Part shown: one piece after another, positions 54,495 through 63,201 of the stretch
How positions within the stretch are numbered: position 1 is the stretch's first letter
Layout of the letters: the number at the start of each line of letters is the position of its first letter
Origin: Archaeoglobaceae archaeon
GTDB taxonomy: Archaea > Halobacteriota > Archaeoglobi > Archaeoglobales > Archaeoglobaceae
Assembly (NCBI GenBank): GCA_027064525.1
Contig: JAMOPJ010000045.1
Location: 22,262-86,261, forward strand
Reading direction: 5' to 3'
Length of the DNA: 64,000 bases
Made by a program: the position numbers and the translations under genes
The notes under the pieces: generated by a model
What the model was told of the DNA's origin: nothing
Databases searched by the model: none
The model's input: the letters and a program-made list of their open reading frames with translations, nothing else

Positions 54495-57191
54495 ATGAGC
54501 CTGGCACCCGGAACATACGTTAATAAAGGGTTAGCCCCTGGAACTTATGTAAACAAGGGTTTAGCACCTGGAACATATAGTCCATATTCATCTAAGCCAT
54601 CTAAGAGTTCTGGAGGATCTCATAGGAGTTCTTCAGGTGGATCTTCAGGTCTAATTGGAGGAGATGCAGGGCTAAGAGTTGCAGCAAGTAATGCTAAAAG
54701 ATCGACATCATCAGGCTCATCTTCAGGCTCTTCAGGCGGAGGTTCAGGAGGGCATTCAAGCTCTGGTTCAGGAGGGCATAGAGGTTCGGTATCTGCTTGG
54801 AATAAACTCTTTTCAAAACTTGGTTTAAAAACTAGAATAAGTAGTCCGTCTAGTTCATCCGGTAGATCTTCCAGCGGAGAACCTAAATCTACTTCGAGTA
54901 GCGGATCTTCAAGCAGATCTTTAGGCTCTTCTGAAAGATGTGAAATCGAGAAGCAAGTTGAAAAAGAAGTTAAAGAGCTTATATCAAAGGGTAAAAGCGT
55001 TGAGGAGGTTGTTGAAACTATAAAAAGTAAGTACGGTGTAGATATAGAGGTTAAAAAGCTTGAATTGCCTTCATTAACTAAAGAAATTGAGAAAGCTAGA
55101 ATTCAAGAAGAAAAGGCGGAAGAAATTCAATCTAGCGAATTGAGAAAAGCAACTTTTGGAGGTTCTGGAACTCCTAAGCAAACAAATCCAGATCTGGAAG
55201 ATGTAGAAAATAAGATTGCAGAATGTATAGTAGAGCTTGAGTATAGAGGTGACAGAGAGACTAATGTAGTCGAAAGAATCAAAATTGGGGCCGAATTAGC
55301 AGGTTTAGGTATCACTACTGGATTAATCAATGTTGGTAGGGGTATCGTAGAGCTAAGCAAGACGGCAGTTAAGAATCCTATAGAAGCTGGAAAGATGTTT
55401 GTTATAGGAACAGCAGAATGGTTTGCCAAGATTCCAGAGAAAATCTGGAGTGGTTTTACAGAATCTCCTTATTATGCTGGAGTTTTGGTTGGAGAAACTG
55501 TAGGAGGTTTGGTTGTTGGAGAAGGATTAAGAGTTGCTTCAAAACCAATTCCACGCCCTGCTTTTGCTAAATTAACAATTTTGGAGGGAGGTGGTGCTGA
55601 ACCTAAGCTTGGAACTGTAAGATATGGTATAACGATTCATGCTCTGGAGAAACCCCTAATAACCATCGCAAAAGGTGAGGGAATTAAAGTCGGAAGAGTA
55701 GTACCAGCACCCAAAGAGGCTATCGAAGGTAAAGCTGTCACGGCCTACTCAAAGCTTGAGACTGAATTCTTTAAGAAGACTGTAGAAGAACATGCAAAAT
55801 CTCCTGAACATGCTGAAATCTTTGAGCTTGGATACGACATAACTTCAAAGATCTACAGTACTAAAGAGCCAGTAGTTAAGCCAGAGAAATTTGAAATCTT
55901 GAGCGAGCACATTCCTGAACCTGCAAAACCAATCGTTAAGGAAGTAATAACGTCTTATAAGGGAAACATCGAAGTTTACGGTTCTGTAGCCCAAAAACTT
56001 CAGATGGGCGAGTACATGACAAGACAACCAAAGGATATTGAAGTAATCGTCGATAATCCAGAGAAATTCGTTTCTGAACTTGAAAAGAAGCTTAAGAGTT
56101 CTGGAGTCGAGTATAAAATTGAAGGTTCACCAGAGAAACCGAAAATCTACTTTAAGATCGGTGAGGAGTGGGTTAAAGGAATTGAAGTCTTCTCGAAGAA
56201 GGGTAAAGAAGGATATCTAAGCATATTTGGTGGAAAGAGAAGTGCAATAGCATACGGATTCGAAGAGCAGAAACCTTTGAAGGTTGAAGAAGTGGAACTG
56301 TTAAGACTATCGGAACAAGCTGCTAGAAAGCTGGAAGGTGGGCATGTTTTCAAGGAAGGCGAAATCGTTCCTAAACATGAAGGAAGGTGGAAGGATGTTT
56401 CTGATTTAATAGAAATTGCTACCGCTTATGCTATCGAAAAAGGATTACCAATTGAACGGCAACTTGTAGAATACGCTAAACTAAGAGTAAAGTTGCACGG
56501 AAAATACATTGAAAGCCCTATTGCGAAGTTTATCGCTGAGAAGGGTCGACTTCCAACTTACGAAGAACTTGTAAAGATTACAAGAGAAGCAGGAGTAAAG
56601 CTTCCTGAACTTCGAGATCTACTGTTTAAGAGGGAAAGATCGTCATATCTGCCAAGAGCTACTGATATACTGGACATTTCCTACTATCTCTCCCCTCCAA
56701 AGGAGAGTTACATCGGTTTCAGCTATGGTTATGACATTTTATCAGAGCTCTCTCCAGAAATTTCAAGCAATATTGAGACTTCAAGCAAAGCTAAAGGATC
56801 AGCTTCTCAGAGTAAGAATGAACGAAGTTCTAAACCAAGTACACCATCTAAAGGGAAATCTTCAAGTCCGAAACCAAGTAAGCCTAAAACTCCTTCGAGT
56901 AAACCGAAAACTACAATAGGTAAACCACCATCAATACCGTCAAAGTCTTCTGGAGGATCGGGTAAGCCACCTGCAGGGATATCCACTGCTATATCTACAC
57001 CTGAGATCCCATCTGTACCATCAGCACCAAGATCTGTTCTAAAGAGAGAAACTAGAAAACAGACAAGAAAGAGCAGAGAAATGAGGAGAAAGGTTGAGTG
57101 GAACATCTATAATGTTTATCAGAATCCGTTAAAGGTCGTGAGTAAAGCAATGAAGCAAATTGATAGGATTTTGAAAGAAATAGGTTTGTGA
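54495..57191 (+). CDS. Large Ser-rich protein with nucleotidyltransferase-like core
   Basis: 898 aa from ATG 54495 (AGGTGGT upstream). In order: three tandem 10-residue repeats LAPGTYVNKG; a Ser/Gly-rich, probably disordered region (about 32-150); charged helices (about 150-230); an amphipathic, Gly-rich membrane-active-looking stretch (about 255-350); a nucleotidyltransferase-like fold (about 485-575) with EVYGSVAQKL and PKDIEVIVDN in place of the usual GS ... DxD; helical parts; a Ser/Pro/Lys-rich disordered stretch (about 770-850); and a basic C-terminus. The second catalytic acid looks like Glu. Possibly a minor virion or DNA-linked terminal protein (speculation). Confidence 0.65.
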   Translation: MSLAPGTYVNKGLAPGTYVNKGLAPGTYSPYSSKPSKSSGGSHRSSSGGSSGLIGGDAGLRVAASNAKRSTSSGSSSGSSGGGSGGHSSSGSGGHRGSVSAWNKLFSKLGLKTRISSPSSSSGRSSSGEPKSTSSSGSSSRSLGSSERCEIEKQVEKEVKELISKGKSVEEVVETIKSKYGVDIEVKKLELPSLTKEIEKARIQEEKAEEIQSSELRKATFGGSGTPKQTNPDLEDVENKIAECIVELEYRGDRETNVVERIKIGAELAGLGITTGLINVGRGIVELSKTAVKNPIEAGKMFVIGTAEWFAKIPEKIWSGFTESPYYAGVLVGETVGGLVVGEGLRVASKPIPRPAFAKLTILEGGGAEPKLGTVRYGITIHALEKPLITIAKGEGIKVGRVVPAPKEAIEGKAVTAYSKLETEFFKKTVEEHAKSPEHAEIFELGYDITSKIYSTKEPVVKPEKFEILSEHIPEPAKPIVKEVITSYKGNIEVYGSVAQKLQMGEYMTRQPKDIEVIVDNPEKFVSELEKKLKSSGVEYKIEGSPEKPKIYFKIGEEWVKGIEVFSKKGKEGYLSIFGGKRSAIAYGFEEQKPLKVEEVELLRLSEQAARKLEGGHVFKEGEIVPKHEGRWKDVSDLIEIATAYAIEKGLPIERQLVEYAKLRVKLHGKYIESPIAKFIAEKGRLPTYEELVKITREAGVKLPELRDLLFKRERSSYLPRATDILDISYYLSPPKESYIGFSYGYDILSELSPEISSNIETSSKAKGSASQSKNERSSKPSTPSKGKSSSPKPSKPKTPSSKPKTTIGKPPSIPSKSSGGSGKPPAGISTAISTPEIPSVPSAPRSVLKRETRKQTRKSREMRRKVEWNIYNVYQNPLKVVSKAMKQIDRILKEIGL

Positions 57192-57201
57192 GGGAGGTGA
57201 T

Positions 57202-57456
57202 ATGGGGGCTGTAAGAGCTTGGCTTGAAGCTATTGTTGGATTCTGGATGATCGCTACAGCTATCGTATTCACTGAACCTCTGTTTAGAGCTATCGATGCT
57301 CTTGCAAATATGTTTGGAGCTGCAAATCATCCAACATATCAGTTCATTAAAATGACAATGCAGTACTCGCTAATTCCAATAGGAATTAGCATTCTAATTC
57401 ATGCTTTCTCCTCGAGCACTAAAACAGAAGAGGAATCATACGTTTTTAGGTGGTGA
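57202..57456 (+). CDS. Small two-helix membrane protein
   Basis: 84 aa. Two hydrophobic helices (about 8-26 and 48-68) and an acidic end (KTEEESYVFRW). GGGAGGTGAT directly precedes the ATG. Unknown; lies between the two giant genes of the block. Confidence 0.6.
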   Translation: MGAVRAWLEAIVGFWMIATAIVFTEPLFRAIDALANMFGAANHPTYQFIKMTMQYSLIPIGISILIHAFSSSTKTEEESYVFRW

Positions 57457-57459
57457 ATT

Positions 57460-60159
57460 ATGAAGTTCAAGTTATTCTTATTAATTATTTTATTACTATT
57501 ATTGTTTGGGATTGGGATAGTTGAAGGAGCGACTGTTCAAGCTCATTTCGATAAAACATATCCTAGTGCGAATGGGACGAGTAATCAGATCAGGCTTGAT
57601 TATTTGAGTTCAGTCTCAAATGCTTACGTTGAGTTCAGAGCTAGCGGAGGAAACTTTGACAATAGTGGGGAAGGAGACTGGGCTGAGTATTTCAGCTTCC
57701 CGATTACAGCTACTCCAACAGAGTATTCACAGTATAAAATCGTAATTAACGGAACGACGTGGGAGTTATATAATGTAACAGAAGGTTTGGAAGCTTTAGG
57801 GACGAACGATAATTTCTGGAGTCTTGTAAATTCTACAGGAGCTGACATAAGAGTTTTCAACGATTCAGGAACTCAGCTATACTTCTGGATTGAATACTTT
57901 AACACAACAGAGCAGAAAGCAGTAATTTGGGTCAATTTGACAGCGGGAAGTTCTGAACTTAACATTGCGTACGGGAATCCTAATGCTTTGCCGAGCAACT
58001 ATAACAATGCAAGCAAAGTATTCGTAGTTGTAGTTTATGACGACTTTGAAGATGGAGTTTTAAGCGATCTACTCTTAATTAAAGATTTCAGTGGTAATGC
58101 AAATGTCAACGAGACAAATGGTGTTTTGACAATATCAAACACAGGATTAACGGCTGGATCGACAAATACTGTCGTTTACTTTAATATCTCATGCAATTTT
58201 CCGATAATCGTTGAAACTATTGTGACAAGCTCAAATAGCCGTATGGGAACGGTTTTAGTTAATCCTTCAGCTAACTATTATGTTTGGCATTGGTTGTGGC
58301 GTGGCGATCGAAACGCTATCAACATATATACGTGGGACACTGGATCTTCTATAGGCGGTGTTAGTAGCGCATTTACTACCGTAGAAGGGGATCCACACCT
58401 ATTCAGAACAATATTCAATGGAGACACAGTAATTGGTTACGTCGAAAATCTAAATACGGGTGCAAACCACACAATAAATTATACCAATGCAAGCTACAAT
58501 TTCGTTGGATATCCCGGTATTTCAGTTTATGGAACTACCGCTAACTTTGAATACATACGAGTTTACAAGATTAAGACCACTGACCCTGCTGACTTCGGAA
58601 CTCCAAGCGTTAAATCCTTTAGTTGTATAAATCCCACTCTTGAACTTAACGGCAATCTGATTCAATATACTGGTGAATTAAACGAAACAAATCCAAGCGT
58701 TAGGTTGGCTATAAGCTCAAGATATTTCGTTTCAGGTATCAATTGGGCAAACTTCTCAGCAACTTCTGGAAACTTCGATGCAATCTTAAGCTTTGATTAT
58801 TTTACGGAATCTGGAACGTCCAGAGTAACTTCATGGGATGATATGTGGGTTAATGCAAGCTTTTACATTCCAGAGGGAACTGTAACTTCAAATACAACAT
58901 TTCAGTTCAATACAAGCTATTTGGGAACTCCCATTTACAGTTATGGTTTAGTGGTTTACGTAAACGGTCAGCAATACAGCAATTACAAAGTCTCAGATTA
59001 TGAAATCTCAGGAGTGAAATACATAACCGTCCATGTGCTTGATGTACCTACAGGAAGCGTTACAATAGCCATTCACACTATATTCAATCCAACAAACATA
59101 ACCATTTACGTTTACGACGAGCTTACAAAAACGGAATTGAGAAATCACGGTATTCTAAACATTACCCTGCTCGATCCTAACTTCAATGTACTCAAAACCG
59201 CTCAACTTAACACTTCGATCTCTGGTAACACTACGATCTTGGTCATTTACGAAGGCTATGCTTATCTTAGGGTGAAAGATTCAAACGGAATTACAAGACA
59301 GATTCAGATCTACGTTCCCCTCGCAAATACAACCACTGCTTACGTTTACTTCCCGACTTCAAACGTGATTCTAATCCAGTTCAATATTCAGGATAACACA
59401 GGTTTATTCAAGAACGGAGACATCATAATCAAGAAGTACATCGACAGAGAAGTTCTTGTTGAAATTGATAGACAGAAGATCACCACTGATTATGTAACCT
59501 ACCATTACCTAATAGCAAACGAGCCTTACCAGATATATGTAAGCAATGGACAGGAAGTTAGATCAATAGGATATTTCTCATCTCCAGTTTCGAAGACAAC
59601 AACTCTTACCATTGGAACTCTCACCATAGAGCCTCTGACAACTCAGATAACCTATTATATAGCATATGATGCACCAAACGGAACTGTAACCTTAGAGTAC
59701 AGTTCACCAGAGCCAGTAACCATAGCAAAGTTCTGGATAAACGCAACGAACGGAACCAACCTCTACTATGCCGAAACTACCGAACAATCTGGAAGCTTCG
59801 TTTACATAGGTAAAGCAAACGAGAGTTATCTCGTCCATTTCTACATCAAAACGGCAAGTGGTGCCGAAATTCATGTAACCAGACTTGTCTCAACAGCAGG
59901 CGTTCAACCGATAAGATTTCCACTCTTTCCCGAAGGTTGGCCCGAATGGCTGTATAACTTAGTTGCCATAGGAATAATCGTAATCGTCGTTTTACTCTTT
60001 GGCGAAGTAAGGGCCGACATTGCCTGCGTTCTTGGTGCTGCTATGGCCGCTTTATTGTGGTATTGGGGATGGCTGAGAGTTAGCGGTTTAGTCGTCGCTG
60101 TTGCGATGATTATAGCTGGTGCTGCCGTAATACATCGGGCAAGGAGGGTGGGAATGTGA
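57460..60159 (+). CDS. Large surface protein with DUF2341 domain, likely spike/adhesin
   Basis: 899 aa. Signal peptide (1-23); DUF2341-type domain at about 65-185 (FSFPITATPTEYSQYKIVIN, NLTAGSSELNIAYGNPNA), followed by a concanavalin-like beta region (VVVYDDFEDGVLSD, FRTIFNGDTVIGYVENLNTG); more beta domains rich in N-x-S/T glycosylation sequons; and two to three C-terminal helices (about 828-890). DUF2341 plus a lectin-like fold is a common carbohydrate-binding pair. PAV1 and TPV1 viruses carry similar large lectin-like proteins (family knowledge). Best guess: host-attachment protein. Confidence 0.78.
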   Translation: MKFKLFLLIILLLLLFGIGIVEGATVQAHFDKTYPSANGTSNQIRLDYLSSVSNAYVEFRASGGNFDNSGEGDWAEYFSFPITATPTEYSQYKIVINGTTWELYNVTEGLEALGTNDNFWSLVNSTGADIRVFNDSGTQLYFWIEYFNTTEQKAVIWVNLTAGSSELNIAYGNPNALPSNYNNASKVFVVVVYDDFEDGVLSDLLLIKDFSGNANVNETNGVLTISNTGLTAGSTNTVVYFNISCNFPIIVETIVTSSNSRMGTVLVNPSANYYVWHWLWRGDRNAINIYTWDTGSSIGGVSSAFTTVEGDPHLFRTIFNGDTVIGYVENLNTGANHTINYTNASYNFVGYPGISVYGTTANFEYIRVYKIKTTDPADFGTPSVKSFSCINPTLELNGNLIQYTGELNETNPSVRLAISSRYFVSGINWANFSATSGNFDAILSFDYFTESGTSRVTSWDDMWVNASFYIPEGTVTSNTTFQFNTSYLGTPIYSYGLVVYVNGQQYSNYKVSDYEISGVKYITVHVLDVPTGSVTIAIHTIFNPTNITIYVYDELTKTELRNHGILNITLLDPNFNVLKTAQLNTSISGNTTILVIYEGYAYLRVKDSNGITRQIQIYVPLANTTTAYVYFPTSNVILIQFNIQDNTGLFKNGDIIIKKYIDREVLVEIDRQKITTDYVTYHYLIANEPYQIYVSNGQEVRSIGYFSSPVSKTTTLTIGTLTIEPLTTQITYYIAYDAPNGTVTLEYSSPEPVTIAKFWINATNGTNLYYAETTEQSGSFVYIGKANESYLVHFYIKTASGAEIHVTRLVSTAGVQPIRFPLFPEGWPEWLYNLVAIGIIVIVVLLFGEVRADIACVLGAAMAALLWYWGWLRVSGLVVAVAMIIAGAAVIHRARRVGM

Positions 60160-60524
60160 TACGTGAGTTCGTAATTGCAATGATACTGCTGCAAACTAGT
60201 TTCACAATAGTAAATGCCACAGGCATATTCCCATACGCATCCGGATCAAGCTGGATAGACCATCAGAAAATCGTAGATATGATGAATGACGTAAATAAGC
60301 GATTTAGCAATGCAACTAATATCTTCGACTATTTAGGTTCCGCAGCTTTCGCCTTAATCACAGGGCTGGAAATATTGCTCAGATTTGCCGCAAGCGTATT
60401 TCTTGGATTTCCAGACATTCTTAGAGCCTTCCTTATTCCCGATCAGATTGCAATCCCAATAGGTTACGCTGTCGATGCTCTGTTGCTACTTGGAGTTGGT
60501 TATCTACTAATTAGAAGGGGGTGA
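60156..60524 (+). CDS. Membrane protein following the spike gene
   Basis: 122 aa from GTG 60156 (GTGA overlap with the spike stop; GGAGGGTGGGA upstream). Signal-like first helix (VIAMILLQTSFTIVNA), then two helices (about 60-85 and 100-118). Unknown. The tight coupling to the spike gene suggests complex formation. Confidence 0.6.
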   Translation: MIREFVIAMILLQTSFTIVNATGIFPYASGSSWIDHQKIVDMMNDVNKRFSNATNIFDYLGSAAFALITGLEILLRFAASVFLGFPDILRAFLIPDQIAIPIGYAVDALLLLGVGYLLIRRG

Positions 60525-60534
60525 GGTGATTAAA

Positions 60535-60894
60535 ATGAATGTAACGCTAATAAAATTTAACGTGTCAGTCCTGAACGAATCCGTGTTTAATATCTCAAGC
60601 TATCCAGCTATATTGAATTTTACGAACTTAACTAGGCCTGAAGCTTTCTTCTCACCTATTAAAGAAGTTTGGCTGAACGCTATAGGCGATTGGTTCTATA
60701 CATCCATAGTTTTCCTAACCTGTGGAGTCGTTTACATTAAATCCAGGTCAATATTCCCAACCGCTTTGTTATTGCTCTTCCTCTCAGCAGCTATGATAGT
60801 TGCCATGCCCTACGAGGTTGGAATGGTTATGTATCTCGCTTTAGTGTTAGCGATCTTCGCCGTACTCTGGGCCTTACTCGTAAAGGAGAGGTGA
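60535..60894 (+). CDS. Membrane protein of the structural block
   Basis: 119 aa from ATG 60535 with GGTGAGGTGATT just upstream. Asn/Ser/Thr-rich N-terminal part with several N-x-S/T sequons (NVSVLNESVFNISS), then three helices (about 53-70, 75-92 and 95-113). Unknown. Confidence 0.58.
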   Translation: MNVTLIKFNVSVLNESVFNISSYPAILNFTNLTRPEAFFSPIKEVWLNAIGDWFYTSIVFLTCGVVYIKSRSIFPTALLLLFLSAAMIVAMPYEVGMVMYLALVLAIFAVLWALLVKER

Positions 60895-61070
60895 TGGCAT
60901 TGGATCTGTTCGTGATTGTAAATGGTGAGGCAAGGCCCGTAACCCCTGAAGAGCTTGAGAAAATTGCAAAGAAGAAGCTCAAGCTGATAGATCGCACAGG
61001 AAAGATACTCATGCGTAGAATCGAGAAAGATACCCTCATGCTCAAGCTTTTCGGTGAAAGTAGGGGGTGA
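60894..61070 (+). CDS. 58-residue basic small protein
   Basis: MALDLFVIVNGEARPVTPEE starts at ATG 60894, overlapping the previous stop by 1 bp (TGATG), with GGAGAGGTG upstream. A compact charged protein with a Lys-rich helix (EKIAKKKLKLID). No family recognised. Position, ribosome-binding site and codon look support a real gene despite its size. Confidence 0.6.
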   Translation: MALDLFVIVNGEARPVTPEELEKIAKKKLKLIDRTGKILMRRIEKDTLMLKLFGESRG

Positions 61071-61074
61071 GAAA

Positions 61075-61491
61075 TTGGTTTTGGGAAAATTGGTTGGAAA
61101 AATTAAGGAGAAAATAAGAGAAGAAAGAATTGCGAGAAAGGCTGAAAAGAAGTTAAAGAAGCTGGAAGAACGAAGAAAAATAGAGATGGAGAAAAAGAAG
61201 CTGATAAAGGCAGGACTCGATCCTGATGAAGCTGAAATACTCGCTAAGAAAAGGATTAAGTCAAAGGAGAAGGGAAGATCAGTACTTGATAACTTAACAG
61301 ACATGGCTTTGGGTTCGTCAGGCTCTGGAAGATCATCAGGCTCTAAGCGATCTAAAAAATCATCATCTTCCAAATCATCAAGCAAAAAGAAAGGTAAAGG
61401 GAGAAATAAAGGAGGTCAAAGACCAAGAAACCCCATGAGCGATATTGACGGTTTTCTGAAGGATTTGGATAGAGCTACTCGTATTTTCTGA
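61075..61491 (+). CDS. Highly basic coiled-coil and Ser/Lys-rich protein
   Basis: 138 aa from TTG 61075 (GGGGGTGAG upstream); a GTG frame at 61054 overlaps the previous gene. N-terminal Lys/Glu coiled coil (about 1-75), then Ser/Gly/Lys-rich disorder (about 80-118) and a short C-terminal helix (DIDGFLKDLDRATRIF). Strongly positive, so DNA or virion-lumen binding is plausible (inference). Confidence 0.6.
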   Translation: MVLGKLVGKIKEKIREERIARKAEKKLKKLEERRKIEMEKKKLIKAGLDPDEAEILAKKRIKSKEKGRSVLDNLTDMALGSSGSGRSSGSKRSKKSSSSKSSSKKKGKGRNKGGQRPRNPMSDIDGFLKDLDRATRIF

Positions 61492-61503
61492 GGAGGTGAT
61501 CCT

Positions 61504-61788
61504 ATGAGTAGAAAAGGCCAGAAGAGTGGAAAGAAAAAGAAGAACTGGATCCAGAAGGCGATAAAACATCCAGGTGCCTTGCATAAGCATTTAGGCATTC
61601 CTATGAACAAGAAAATCCCAAAGACGCTACTGGTTGAAATAAAAGAGGCTGAGGTTGGCCAAATAATTAAGAACCCAACTAAAACCGGCAAAAGAAGGAT
61701 AAAAGTTACAGAGACTCTGAAAAAAGAGGCTACTCTGGCTCTTACACTTAGGAGGTTCCATAGAAAAAGTAAAAAGAAGGTGAAATAA
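61504..61788 (+). CDS. Very basic protein, DUF5872-like motif
   Basis: 94 aa, about one third Lys/Arg. WIQKAIKHPGALHKHLGIP followed by KKIPKTLL resembles the short motif (QKAIKHPGAL) recurring in basic proteins of many DNA viruses, listed as DUF5872 or similar. GGAGGTGAT precedes the ATG. A nucleoid or virion DNA-condensing role is inferred. Confidence 0.65.
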   Translation: MSRKGQKSGKKKKNWIQKAIKHPGALHKHLGIPMNKKIPKTLLVEIKEAEVGQIIKNPTKTGKRRIKVTETLKKEATLALTLRRFHRKSKKKVK

Positions 61789-61862
61789 TGGTATGGTTAA
61801 AAATTGAAGGAGAAGATGACAGTATCAATCTAATCGAAGTGCATAATAATATTTTTATTTAA
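61788..61862 (+). CDS. Possible 24-residue peptide
   Basis: ATG at 61788 overlaps the previous stop (TAATG) and reads MVWLKIEGEDDSINLIEVHN then a short hydrophobic end. Upstream AAGAAGGTGAA could act as a ribosome-binding site. Either a tiny coupled peptide or a truncated gene end. Confidence 0.3.
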   Translation: MVWLKIEGEDDSINLIEVHNNIFI

Positions 61863-62586
61863 TTCATTTTAATAAACGCTTTTGTAGAATTCGCTGATGA
61901 CGAAATTTTCAGAGGAGGGTATTCTGATACCACTTAAATAAAATTCTCGCAACGTATAATGAATACTGATAAAAATGCATAGGGTGTTATTGCGTTTGGT
62001 CCAATTGGTTCGAGTAACACTAATAAATCCATGAAAATATATAAATTGGATTTTATATAATCGCTTGTTGAAATTATCTACAATGCGGTTATACAACTTG
62101 GGTTGAAATAATTTTACAGTTGAAAATTATAAAATTGCAGAAAAGTGAAAATATAGAATTTGGTTTTATCCCCTGGATTGATTCCGGGATCTTCCAGAAT
62201 TATGTTAAGGAGTAGCAAGATTTACCTGAATAAAAGTGAATTTTCGAATTTTCGAATTATACCTAAGTAAACTTCGAAATTTCTAAAATTCGAAAATTCG
62301 AAATTTAGGTGTGCTTAAAACTAACCGTAGCGGTTAAATCTTTTAACCCACTTTTATAATGAATACCGAAAACTGATTAGATTTGAGATCCATTGGATCC
62401 TGTTACAGGATCCTGCTGAGGACGTCCTTGGATAGGATTATAAACTATAACAACAGCGCTTTAATGACTATAAGTTCCGGTAGTTGATACCAGTCCTTTA
62501 GGGTTATAGGTTATAAGGTAAAGGATCGGTGTTACTATCGAAAGGAAAAAAATCAGTTCTCAGCCTCTGTTATGTAACACGCCATC
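61863..62586. other. 724-bp palindrome-rich non-coding region, candidate replication origin
   Basis: No gene seen on either strand. Five TTCGAA hexamers at 62243, 62251, 62273, 62289 and 62297, arranged so that the left pair TTCGAATTTTCGAA and right pair TTCGAAAATTCGAA are reverse complements. They are followed by TAACCGTAGCGGTTA (62322-62336) and GGATCCTGTTACAGGATCC (62395-62413), both perfect hairpins. Low-complexity A/T surrounds. Fits an origin or a multi-operator control region. Confidence 0.5.
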
Positions 62587-62844
62587 TTAAACCCTCTTAT
62601 AGACACGGCCTCTGAAATCGACTAGTTTGACAAAAATAGCGTTTCTATCTTTATCATAATCGAAGATAACTCTGATTTCACCTATTCTCATTCTGTAAGT
62701 CTTTTTACCGATCTTCTTTATGTCCGCTCTAATGAGAGGAAATTTCTCAAGAGATTTTAAAACTTTTAGAACATTTTCCCTCCTTTTTTCATCGAGCTTT
62801 TCTAAAAATTTGATAACCCTCTTATGGAGAAAAACCCTGTTCAC
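62587..62844 (-). CDS. RelE/ParE-family toxin
   Basis: 85 aa. RelE fold pattern: FLHKRVIKFLEKLDEKRREN, then KIGKKTYRMRIGEIRVIFDYDKD and IFVKLVDFRGRVYKR. The basic residues of RMRIGEIRVIF and the final R-x-x-x-YKR fit an mRNA-cutting RelE type. Overlaps the antitoxin gene by 4 bp. Likely stabilises the element. Confidence 0.82.
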   Translation of the reverse strand: MNRVFLHKRVIKFLEKLDEKRRENVLKVLKSLEKFPLIRADIKKIGKKTYRMRIGEIRVIFDYDKDRNAIFVKLVDFRGRVYKRV

Positions 62845-63026
62845 TTCTTCATGACCTCCTCAAGAGGAACGTAATCTTCCTCGGAAATCTCTTCCTCCAC
62901 AAATACCTTCTCATCCTCTTCTGGCTCTTCCTCTGGAATCAAACTTAGCACGACTTCCCTAAGAATCTTCTCAAGTTCCTCCCTTAAAACCTCCCTAACC
63001 GCTTCCTTTATGATTTCTACCTCCAT
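62841..63026 (-). CDS. Antitoxin partner of the RelE-like toxin
   Basis: 61 aa from ATG 63026, in front of the toxin gene. An N-terminal helical part (IIKEAVREVLREELEKILRE) and a very acidic tail (EEEPEEDEKVFVEEEISEED), a common build for toxin-neutralising peptides. No DNA-binding domain is obvious, so autoregulation may be absent. Confidence 0.7.
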   Translation of the reverse strand: MEVEIIKEAVREVLREELEKILREVVLSLIPEEEPEEDEKVFVEEEISEEDYVPLEEVMKK

Positions 63027-63123
63027 CAATACTCGTAAAACCGCAAAATATTAAACATTCCCGTTGTTGCAGGTTGGTTCATCTACTCGTTTTTATAAGA
63101 TTGGTTGAATTTTTAGCTAGACA

Positions 63124-63143
63124 GTTTAACGTTAACGTTTAAC
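63124..63143. promoter_or_regulatory. GTTTAAC repeats and TATA box before the metalloprotease gene
   Basis: GTTTAAC-GTTAAC-GTTTAAC is a tight array of related half-sites, followed by TTATAAAAAA and a TATA-like TTATATATAC near 63169-63178, about 25-30 bp before the ATG at 63202. Confidence 0.5.
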
Positions 63144-63201
63144 AGTTATAAAAAAATAAAATTAGTTAATTATATATACTTGCTTCTGTTTAAAGCTAGA
63201 C

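Noticed and set aside
61863..62100. Minus-strand 75-codon frame after the basic-protein genes
   Set aside because: Atypical composition, no ribosome-binding site, no recognisable motif and heavy A/T bias; treated as non-coding.
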